Shown here piece after piece: positions 54,980-62,262 of a stretch of DNA of 64,000 nt. Source of the stretch: Streptoalloteichus tenebrarius (GTDB lineage: Bacteria > Actinomycetota > Actinomycetes > Mycobacteriales > Pseudonocardiaceae); the NCBI RefSeq assembly GCF_024171885.1, contig NZ_JAMTCP010000019.1:1-64000 (forward strand), written 5' to 3'. The notes below the pieces were generated by a model that saw nothing but the letters and a program-made list of their open reading frames with translations, was not told where the DNA came from and searched no databases. The position numbers were made by a program, and so were the translations under genes. Every line of letters starts with the position of its first letter. The first letter of the stretch is position 1.

Positions 54980-57900
54980 GTGACGACGAGCGTGAGCCCC
55001 CGCTGGCAGCTACACCGGGGCGGCATCGTCAACGTCTGGCAGTACGCCGAGCAGACCTTCGACTTCTCCGGCGGCCGGGCGATCTTCCAGGGCACCAACG
55101 GCTCGGGCAAGTCGCGGACGCTGGAGCTGCTGCTGCCGCTGTGCCTGGACGGCGACCTGCGGCAGCTCGGCTCCAAGGGCTTCGACACGGTCAGCATCCG
55201 TCGGCTGATGCTCGACGACTACGACGGCGGGCCCAACCGCATCGGCTACGCGTGGATCGAGCTGCGCCGCGTCAGGGCCGGGGCGGACCACACGGGCGAC
55301 GCGGGCGACACGGGCGACGCCGAGTACCTGACCTGCGGCATCGGCGTGAAGGCGTCGAAGACCTCGCAGCAGATCACCGACTCGTGGCGGTTCATCACGG
55401 CGGAGCGGGTCGGGATCGACCTGCGGCTGGTCGGGCCGGACGGCGTGCCGCTGGGCCCCGCCCAGCTCCGCGACGCCCTCGGCGCGGACCGCGTGCTGGA
55501 GGACGCCCCGTTCCGCGCCAAGGTCGCCGAGACCGTCTACGGCGTGCCCGCCGCCCGGTACTCCGACCTGCTCCACCTCCAGCGCACCCTCCGCAACCCG
55601 GACGTCGGCCTGAAGGTGCTGGAGGGCCAGCTCGAACAGATCCTCACCGACGCGCTGCCGCCGCTGGACGCCGGCCTGGTCGAGCAGCTCGCCACCTCGT
55701 TCGAGGACCTGGAGTCGATCCGCACCAACATCACCCGGCTGACCAGGGCCGACACCGCGCTCGGCGCGTTCCTGTCCAGCTACCGCGGCTACGCCCTCGC
55801 CCAGCTCCGCGCCGCCGGCGACCGGCTGACCGGCGCCCGCGACGCGCTCGCCTCGCTGCGGGGCGACGTCGACCGGCAGACCCGACGGCTGGAGACCGCG
55901 CGCCGCGAGCGGGCCGAGGCCGACGCCGAGGTCGCGGCGATGGAGGCCACCGAGGGCCAGTTGGAGACCCGGATCGACGCGTTGAAGTCGTCCCCGGTCT
56001 ACCGGGACCTGCGCGACCTCCAGGACAGGGAGCGGCTCGTGGCGCGGGCGCGGACGGCGGCCGAGGCCGCGCTGGACGCGGCGGCGAGGCAGCGGGCGCA
56101 GGAGGACCGCGCCGTCGACTCGGTGCTGGCCGTGGTGCGCCGGTTCGCGCAGGACACGAGCGCGGCGGAGGCGTTGGCCGAACGCGGGCGGGAACAGCTC
56201 GCCGCCGCCGGTCTGGACGCCGCCGCCTGTCCCCGTCCGCCGGTCGCGCCCGCGGCGGACGCCACGGTGCTCGCCGACGAGGTCAGGGCCAAGCCGGACG
56301 CGGACGCCGCGCCGCTGCCGATCGAGCGGCGGCTGCCGCCCGCCCTCGACGCGGAGTCGCTGCTGACCGCCCTGCGCGCGGCGGCGGAGCAGGCGGACGC
56401 GGCGGTGGCCGCGGCGCGCCAGCGGGCCGCCCTCGCCGACGCGCTGCGGCACCGCGCCGTCGAGCTGGACCGGCAGCGGGGCCGCGTCGAGGAGTTGCAC
56501 CGGGGCGCGCGCGAGGCGCAGATCGCCGCCACCGAGGCGGCCGGGCGCCGCAACCAGGCCGACCAGCGGCTGGCCGACGCCGCCGCGGTGTGGCTGGAGC
56601 AGTGCGCCGGCTGGTTGGCCGCCGGGCCCCTGACCGACCTGCCCGACGACGACCGGCCGGTCCTCCCCTCGGCCGACGACCTGGTGACCACGCGCTCCGC
56701 CTCCCGCTCCGCGCGGGAGGCCGTGCGGCAGTGGGCGGGACCGCACCAGCGGTCGGTCGCCCAGCGGCTGGTGGCGGCCGAGCAGATCGTGGCCTCGGCC
56801 AGGTCGGCCATCGCCGAGCGGGACGCCGAGCTGCGGGCTCTGCGGGGCGGCGTGCAGGCCGAGCCGGGCCGCCCCGCCTTCGCCACCGCCGAACGCGACC
56901 CCGCGACCGGCGCGCCGTTCTACCGCCTGGTCGACTTCGCCGACTCGCTCGGCGAGGAGCGCCGCGCCGGTCTGGAGGCGTCGTTGCAGGCCAGCGGCCT
57001 GCTCACCGCCTGGGTCACCGAGGAGGGGCGGATCACCGACCCCGGACTGGCCGACCTGGTCGCGGTCACCGCGCCGGCCGTCGACGGGCCGAGCCTGGCC
57101 GACGTGCTCGTCCCCGCGCCCGAGCCCGGCTGCCCCGTCCCCGCCGACGTGGTACGGCGCGTGCTCGCGGCCGTCGCCCTGTCCTCCCCCGACAACCCCG
57201 GCCCCGGCTCGGACCGGCCGACGGGCCTCACCGTCTCCACGCACGGGCAGTGGAGCGCCGGCGTGCTCACCGGCGCCTGGCACAAGGACACGGCGGAGTA
57301 CGTCGGCGCCGGGGCGCGGGAGGCCGCCCGGCAGCGCCGGATCGCCGCGCTGGAGGACGAGCTGGACGTCCTGCGGGGCGAACTGGCCGAGGCCCAGCAC
57401 GAGATGGAGCAGGCCAGGGCCGCCGTCACCGCGTGGCAGCGCCACCTCGACGCCTTCCCCGACGACGGCGACCTGATCGCCGCGCACGCCACCCTGGCCA
57501 GCGCGCAGGAGGCGGCCGTGGAGGCCGAACGACGCGCGGTCACGTTGCGCGAGCAGCACCGGGACGCCGAGCAGCGGTGGGTCGCGGCGTCGGGCGAGCT
57601 GGCCAGGGACACGGCCGAGGCCGGGCTCACGCCGGACACCGCCGAGCTGGAGCGCGCCCACCGGGCCGCCGACCAGGCGCGGCAGAGCGTCGAGCAGCTC
57701 CGCGACACGCTCGTCGAGCGGTGCGCCGGGACCGTGGGCGACCTGACCGAGACCCTCAACCACCACCACGCGGCCGTGGGTGACCGCGTCGAGGCCGAGG
57801 CCGCCGCCGACCGCGCCTGCGCCGAGTACGCCGAGCAGGCCGCCGCCCTGACCGAGCTGGCCGGGGCGGTGGGCGGCGAGGCGCAGCAGGTCGCCGACCA

Positions 57901-59224
57901 GCTCGCCGCGCTGGAGGACCAGCGGCGGCAGCTCCGCCGCGACCTCCCGGCGGCGCGGGAGCGGGTGGCGAGCCTGCGGGAGCAGGTCACCAAGGCGGAG
58001 ACGCTGCTGGAGACCCGCAGGGGACAGCTCGGCGGACGCGAGGAGGACGCCCGGCGCGCCGAGGAGGACTTCCTCGCCACGCTCGCGGCGCCGGGCGTGT
58101 GGACCGCGGCCGTCGGCCCGGCGAGCACCGAGGAGCCGGACGGGGACGGCGGCCAGGCCGCCGAGCTGGCCGGTCCGCCGCTCGACGACCTCGACGCCGC
58201 GGTGGCCGCCCTGGCCGCCGCGCCGGACCAGCGGGTCGCCTCCGAGGGCACGGTGATCACCAAGCTCCAGTCGCTCCAGACCGCGCTCGCCGGCACGCAC
58301 GACATCGCCGCCGAGACGCACGCCGGGGTGCTCACGGTGACCGTGACCGGCGAGGAGGGGCCGCGCCCGGTGGCCGAGGCCGCGCACCAGGTGGCGACCC
58401 GGCTCGCCGAGCAGCGCGGCTTCCTGGGCGAGCGCTACCAGGAGATCTTCGCGACCTACCTGATCCGCGACCTCGCGGAGCGACTGCGCGGGCAGATCGC
58501 GGTGGCCGAGGACCTGTGCCGGCGGATGAACGAGGTGCTGGAGCGGGCCCGTTCCAGCCAGGGCGTGCACGTGCGGCTGGAGTGGCGGCCGTCGGCGGCC
58601 CTGGACGAGGGCACGCGGCAGGCGCTGGACCTGGTGCGGATGCCGTTCGCCCAGCGGACGGCCGAACAGGACGACGCCCTGCGCCGGGTGTTCACCGAGC
58701 GGATCGAGGCCGAGCGGGACGCCCACTCCGCCGGCTACGCCGAGATCCTGGCCCGTGCGCTGGACTACCGCACCTGGTACTCGTTCACCGTGCGGGTGCG
58801 GGACACCGGCCCCGACGGGCGGCCGCGAGACCGGCGGCTGCGCCAACTCTCGTCCGGCGAGACCCGACTGGTGTCCTACGTGACCCTCTTCGCCGCCGCC
58901 GCGTCCTTCTACGACGCCGTGGGCGCCACCCCGGCCGCGGAGGGCGCGACCCCGTCGCCGGGAGAGGGGATGGCGGGCCCGCTGCGGCTCGTGCTGCTGG
59001 ACGAGGCGTTCGAGCGGCTCGACGACCCGACCATCGCCCGGCTGCTCGGCCTGCTCGTCGACCTCGACATGGACTGGATCATCACCTGGCCCAGCGGGTG
59101 GGGCGTGTCGCCCAAGATCCCCCGCATGCACATCTACGACGTCCTGCGGCCCAAGAGCGGCCGGGGCATCGCCTGCACCCACACCACGTGGGACGGCGCC
59201 GGCCTGGACCGCGAGGACCTGTGA
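54980..59224 (+). CDS. jetC: Wadjet type II SMC-like ATPase JetC (TIGR02680)
   Basis: 1414 residues. Walker A IFQGTNGSGKSRTLELL (Gly38-Ser45), two long coiled-coil arms (about 270-500 and 790-1020) around a hinge-like middle (about 560-760), the ABC signature LRQLSSGETRLVSY (about 1290) and Walker B LRLVLLDEAFERLDD (about 1340). All ATPase motifs look intact. JetC would extrude DNA loops and present circular plasmid to the nuclease subunit. GTG at 54980 with GAGGAG upstream; its stop overlaps jetD as GTGA. Some coiled-coil segments are extremely Ala/Arg-rich. Confidence 0.93.
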   Translation: MTTSVSPRWQLHRGGIVNVWQYAEQTFDFSGGRAIFQGTNGSGKSRTLELLLPLCLDGDLRQLGSKGFDTVSIRRLMLDDYDGGPNRIGYAWIELRRVRAGADHTGDAGDTGDAEYLTCGIGVKASKTSQQITDSWRFITAERVGIDLRLVGPDGVPLGPAQLRDALGADRVLEDAPFRAKVAETVYGVPAARYSDLLHLQRTLRNPDVGLKVLEGQLEQILTDALPPLDAGLVEQLATSFEDLESIRTNITRLTRADTALGAFLSSYRGYALAQLRAAGDRLTGARDALASLRGDVDRQTRRLETARRERAEADAEVAAMEATEGQLETRIDALKSSPVYRDLRDLQDRERLVARARTAAEAALDAAARQRAQEDRAVDSVLAVVRRFAQDTSAAEALAERGREQLAAAGLDAAACPRPPVAPAADATVLADEVRAKPDADAAPLPIERRLPPALDAESLLTALRAAAEQADAAVAAARQRAALADALRHRAVELDRQRGRVEELHRGAREAQIAATEAAGRRNQADQRLADAAAVWLEQCAGWLAAGPLTDLPDDDRPVLPSADDLVTTRSASRSAREAVRQWAGPHQRSVAQRLVAAEQIVASARSAIAERDAELRALRGGVQAEPGRPAFATAERDPATGAPFYRLVDFADSLGEERRAGLEASLQASGLLTAWVTEEGRITDPGLADLVAVTAPAVDGPSLADVLVPAPEPGCPVPADVVRRVLAAVALSSPDNPGPGSDRPTGLTVSTHGQWSAGVLTGAWHKDTAEYVGAGAREAARQRRIAALEDELDVLRGELAEAQHEMEQARAAVTAWQRHLDAFPDDGDLIAAHATLASAQEAAVEAERRAVTLREQHRDAEQRWVAASGELARDTAEAGLTPDTAELERAHRAADQARQSVEQLRDTLVERCAGTVGDLTETLNHHHAAVGDRVEAEAAADRACAEYAEQAAALTELAGAVGGEAQQVADQLAALEDQRRQLRRDLPAARERVASLREQVTKAETLLETRRGQLGGREEDARRAEEDFLATLAAPGVWTAAVGPASTEEPDGDGGQAAELAGPPLDDLDAAVAALAAAPDQRVASEGTVITKLQSLQTALAGTHDIAAETHAGVLTVTVTGEEGPRPVAEAAHQVATRLAEQRGFLGERYQEIFATYLIRDLAERLRGQIAVAEDLCRRMNEVLERARSSQGVHVRLEWRPSAALDEGTRQALDLVRMPFAQRTAEQDDALRRVFTERIEAERDAHSAGYAEILARALDYRTWYSFTVRVRDTGPDGRPRDRRLRQLSSGETRLVSYVTLFAAAASFYDAVGATPAAEGATPSPGEGMAGPLRLVLLDEAFERLDDPTIARLLGLLVDLDMDWIITWPSGWGVSPKIPRMHIYDVLRPKSGRGIACTHTTWDGAGLDREDL

Positions 59225-59892
59225 GCGCGCCGGAGGTGGACCGGCCGGAGCTGGCGGGCCTGTGGGCGCTGGCGCGCGACGCCCTCGCCACGAACCGCAC
59301 GGCGCTGCGGCTGGAGATCCCGGACCAGGCCACGGCGGACGCGGTGGGCGCCCTCCTCGGGCGCCCACTGCGCCACCCCGGCCGCATCTCGCTCTCCCTG
59401 AAGGTGCTGCGCGACCGGCTCGCCACCCACGGTCTCGACCTCGACCAGGTCCTGGCGGCCGTGCACGGCGCACCGGTCGCCGCCGCCTCGTTCGGCCGCC
59501 CCGGCGACGAACGCTGGCACCGCACGGAGGCCCTGCTCCGCACCGCCCTGGCCGACCACGGCCTCGCCGACGAACCCTGGGTCGACCAGTGGATCGACGG
59601 CGTCTACCGGTACGGCAAGCTCCTGCCCCAGGACCTCGCGATCCTCGCCGGCCCCCTCGCGGCGGTACTCGCCGTCCTCCACCTCGACCCGTCGACCCCG
59701 CCACCCCGCCGGATCGACCGCGCCGAACTGGTGGCCCTCCCCGAGGTGGCCGCCCTCGACGACGAGGCCCGCCAGGCCCTTCACCGCGAAGTCCTGCGCG
59801 CCGCCGCCCTCGCGCACGGCGTGCCCAACCCCCAGTCCACCACCGACCGCCGCCACCTCTGGTCCCACTGTGGCGTCACCGACCCGCACTAA
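59221..59892 (+). CDS. jetD: Wadjet type II JetD, N-terminal domain only (truncated)
   Basis: 223 residues matching the N-terminal (DUF3323) half of TIGR02679 proteins: RPELAGLWALARDALATNRT, LLGRPLRHPGRISLSLKVLR, IDGVYRYGKLLPQDLAIL, ending RHLWSHCGVTDPH then TAA. Full-length JetD is about 380-430 residues and continues after this GV-D point into the DUF2399 domain with the TOPRIM-like nuclease centre, which is absent. No continuation was seen in other frames to the right. GTG at 59221 overlaps jetC. The system may therefore lack plasmid cleavage, or use another nuclease. Confidence 0.85.
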   Translation: MSAPEVDRPELAGLWALARDALATNRTALRLEIPDQATADAVGALLGRPLRHPGRISLSLKVLRDRLATHGLDLDQVLAAVHGAPVAAASFGRPGDERWHRTEALLRTALADHGLADEPWVDQWIDGVYRYGKLLPQDLAILAGPLAAVLAVLHLDPSTPPPRRIDRAELVALPEVAALDDEARQALHREVLRAAALAHGVPNPQSTTDRRHLWSHCGVTDPH

Positions 59893-60206
59893 CAGAGAAG
59901 CCACATCTCACGGCACCCGGCCGGCGGCCGAGGGCGCGACCAAGGAGGAATCGCCGCAACGGCACCTCATCGGAGAATCACAACCGGCCTTTCGCGGCTA
60001 CCAGTTGTTGCTTCCGATCAGCGCCATGCGTTGGCGCGATCGACAAACGAGAACGTGGCGAGGACGTCCATTGCCGTGTCGAGGTCGCGCCCCTCGGAAT
60101 CACAGCCGGAGACCATGCGCGGCACCGCCTTGACCGTGTCCTGCGGAGGCTTGGCGCCCATGGGCTCTTGTGCGGCGGCGAGCCCCCCTTCATCGAAATC
60201 CACACC
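59893..60206. other. Region between truncated jetD and the CRISPR array
   Basis: 314 bp at lower GC than the flanks. The missing part of jetD is not present. A minus-strand frame (60018-60161 from an ATG, longer if upstream sequence is counted) reads MGAKPPQDTVKAVPRMVSG and ends VDRANAWR, with fairly coding-like codon use. It may be a remnant of another gene; no family was recognised. Confidence 0.4.
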
Positions 60207-60518
60207 GCTGCGATCCTCACCGGCCGCAAAGGACCGGTGCTGCCTGCGGATGCGCACGTCTCACCAACTCCTACTTGGCGTTGCGATCCTCACCGGGTGC
60301 TGCGTGTTGTAGCCGTCCCACCCGTCCAGGGTGGATAGTTGCGATCCTCATCGACCCCGAAGGGCCGGTGCTGCCAGGGGACCCCTCCGGCCTGCCCGCG
60401 ACCTGGAAGGTTGCGATCCTCACCGACCCCCAAGGGCTGGTGCTGCCGCGAGCGGGAGGTGGCCGAGATCAGCCGCGCGCTGTTGCGATCCTCATCGACC
60501 CCGAAGGGCCGGTGCTGC
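60207..60518 (-). CRISPR. Small CRISPR array, five repeats (two degenerate), no cas genes nearby
   Basis: 37-bp repeats start GTTGCGATCC on the plus strand and end GGTGCTGC, at 60207-60243 (degenerate), 60280-60303 (24 bp, internal 13-bp loss), 60338-60374, 60410-60446 and 60482-60518. Spacers are 36, 34, 35 and 35 bp, all different. Repeats at 60338 and 60482 are identical; 60410 differs at three positions. Degeneration at the left means the leader lies at the right, so transcription is leftward and the transcribed repeat ends GAGGATCGCAAC with a CCC-TTCG-GGG stem. No cas gene lies in this window. Confidence 0.88.
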
Positions 60519-60831
60519 CCTGCCCGAGCAGCAGGGACGGGTTTCTCCACAGGAGAAAAACCGGAACTCAGCGTACTCGCGCCACCAACACGCCGGCGAC
60601 GGACTTCGGAACCTCCCGGCATGTTGTGCAGCACTGGGCGTTCCGAAGCTGGCACAACCCTTCTTGGTTACACCAGAAACGAAGGACCAACAGTCGCTGG
60701 TAAGGCGAGGGGGGGACCACGCTGGGTCGGGAGGAGCTCGCACCGTGGGGGGTATGGGGGGGCTCGGCCCCCCAACAACATGACGGACGAGCAGGTCCGC
60801 GCTCTCCGCGGACACACATCCCCCGAGGACG
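60519..60831. other. CRISPR leader side and tRNA terminator region
   Basis: Next to the last repeat, 60540-60558 forms GGTTTCTCC-ACA-GGAGAAA, a hairpin adjacent to the likely leader. AT content rises at 60560-60710, as in many leaders. Further right are two hairpins that probably end tRNA transcription. No gene is supported. Confidence 0.45.
60758..60774 (-). terminator. Hairpin downstream of tRNA-Val
   Basis: GGGGGGC / GCCCCCC stem with TCG loop. A second stem, GTCCGCG / CGCGGAC (60795-60813), lies closer to the tRNA 3' end. Confidence 0.5.
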
Positions 60832-60903
60832 TGGGCGCAGCAGGGTTCGAACCTGCGACCCCTTGCTTGTAAGGCAAGTGCTCTTCCGCTGAGCTATGCG
60901 CCC
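60832..60903 (-). tRNA. tRNA-Val (anticodon TAC)
   Basis: 72 nt without encoded CCA. Acceptor GGGCGCA / TGCGCCC, D arm GCTC AGCGGAA GAGC, anticodon loop CTTACAA flanked by CTTGC / GCAAG, and T arm with GGTTCGAACC. Anticodon TAC reads GTA valine codons. Confidence 0.97.
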
Positions 60904-60906
60904 GGA

Positions 60907-60940
60907 CGTCGGGGGCGGTGGCGGGCACCGACCCCCGACG
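60907..60940 (-). terminator. Terminator of ahpE
   Basis: CGTCGGGGG / CCCCCGACG stem with inner GGTG / CACC, 9 bp after the ahpE stop and before tRNA-Val. Confidence 0.75.
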
Positions 60941-60949
60941 CGGAAAACC

Positions 60950-61414
60950 TCAGGCCGACAGCGACGCGATCGCCTTCTTCCAGGCGTTCTGGTCGCGGGC
61001 CTCGCCCGGCTGGTTCACCTCGGCGAACCGGACGACGCCCTGCTTGTCCACCAGGAAGGTGCCCCGGTTGGCCATGCCGGCCTTGTCGTTGAACACGCCG
61101 TAGATCTTGGCGACCTCGCCGTGCGGCCAGAAGTCCGACAGCAGCGGGAAGGTGTAGCCCTGCTGCTCGGCCCACGCCTTGAGGCTGAACGGGGTGTCCA
61201 CGGACACACCGATCACCTGCACGTCGTCGTTCTGGAACTCGGCGATCTCGTCCCGGACCTGGCAGAGCTCACCCTGGCAGATCCCGCTGAACGCGAACGG
61301 GTAGAAGACAAGCAGCACGTTCTTCCCGCCCCGGAACGAGGACAGGGTCACCTGCTCCCTGTTGTAGTCCGGGAGCGTGAAGTCCGGAGCCTCGGCACCG
61401 ACCTCGATCGGCAT
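60950..61414 (-). CDS. ahpE: Peroxiredoxin AhpE
   Basis: 154 residues. Peroxidatic cysteine in LLVFYPFAFSGICQGELCQV (about Cys45), conserved catalytic Thr/Arg environment, and VIGVSVDTPFSLKAWAEQQG. It is the one-cysteine Prx of actinobacteria that reduces hydroperoxides and peroxynitrite with mycothiol/mycoredoxin. ATG at 61414 with GAGGAGAG upstream. Next to a DUF3052 gene and aceE as in M. tuberculosis (Rv2238c-Rv2241). Confidence 0.95.
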   Translation of the reverse strand: MPIEVGAEAPDFTLPDYNREQVTLSSFRGGKNVLLVFYPFAFSGICQGELCQVRDEIAEFQNDDVQVIGVSVDTPFSLKAWAEQQGYTFPLLSDFWPHGEVAKIYGVFNDKAGMANRGTFLVDKQGVVRFAEVNQPGEARDQNAWKKAIASLSA

Positions 61415-61506
61415 GGAAGCACTCTCCTCTTGGTCTCACGGCTGGCTGCCAGCGCCAGCCTAGAGGCTGGGTCGTCCCGTCACGTCCTGGCGGTTGCGCT
61501 GGCGGC

Positions 61507-61941
61507 TCAGCGCCTGGTCTTCGGCTTCGCCTTCGCGCCGACCAGCCGGGTCCCCGACCAGTCCTCGGAGACCGAGACGGTGGAGGTGGGCGACAGGCCG
61601 GCGGTCTTGGCCGCGTCGGCGATGTCGCTGGGCTCCACGTAGCCCGATCGACCGGTCTTCGGGGTGAGCACCCAGACCACGCCGTCGTCCGCGAGCGGGC
61701 CGATCGCGTCGACCAGGTCGTCGGCGAGGTCGCCGTCACCCTCCCGCCACCACAGCAGGACGACGTCCATCACGTCCTGGGCGTCCTCGTCGAGGAGCTC
61801 GCTCCCGCACCGCTCCTCGATGGCGGCTCGAACCTCGTCGTCGACGTCCTCGTCCCAGCCGAGTTCCTGGACCACCATGTCAGGCTCGATGCCGAGCTTC
61901 TCGGCGACACCGATCTTGCCGGCGTCTCCCGCGGCGACCAC
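61507..61941 (-). CDS. DUF3052-family protein
   Basis: 144 residues: KIGVAEKLGIEPDMVVQELG, acidic helix WDEDVDDEVRAAIEERCG, VMDVVLLWWREGDGDLADDL and VWVLTPKTGRSGYVEPSDIA. A conserved actinobacterial family of unknown function (Rv2239c orthologue). GTG at 61941 with GGAGGAG about 10 bp upstream. Divergent from aceE. Confidence 0.9.
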   Translation of the reverse strand: MVAAGDAGKIGVAEKLGIEPDMVVQELGWDEDVDDEVRAAIEERCGSELLDEDAQDVMDVVLLWWREGDGDLADDLVDAIGPLADDGVVWVLTPKTGRSGYVEPSDIADAAKTAGLSPTSTVSVSEDWSGTRLVGAKAKPKTRR

Positions 61942-62262
61942 GCCTTCTCACTCCTCCTAGTGCGCCAGTGCGGCGGCACTGCACCCCTGGGGCAGGTGGC
62001 CGCCGCACCTGTCGGTCGAAATCGGTCGCGGTTAGCGAACACTGGCAGTGGCCACCTGCGCAACCGCTCAGCCAGGGACACGCCGGACGGGTTCTCCCCG
62101 GGCGCCCCACGGGCGGGAGGACCACCCCTCGATCGGCCGATTGACAGTTACCCACGAGTAATGTCGCACCCGCTCGCTACGCGCGCGCGATAAGAGGGAT
62201 GATGGACCGGATGGGCACCTGCCTATCCGTGCACAAGTCGACGACGCAGGCGAGGAGAACCC
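61942..62262. other. Divergent region between DUF3052 and aceE
   Basis: 321 bp without a supported gene. It should contain both promoters. A 4-bp-arm palindrome at 62148-62161 overlaps a -10-like TAATGT (62159-62164). The left part is rich in short GC palindromes. Confidence 0.45.
62148..62161. promoter_or_regulatory. Candidate operator TTACCCACGAGTAA upstream of aceE
   Basis: TTAC / GTAA arms with a 6-bp spacer, 101 bp before the aceE start and overlapping a -10-like hexamer. The regulator is not identified. Confidence 0.35.

Noticed and set aside
60290..60872. Several short frames across the CRISPR array and tRNA
   Set aside because: They encode the translated repeats (for example RSSSTPKGRCC), not a protein.
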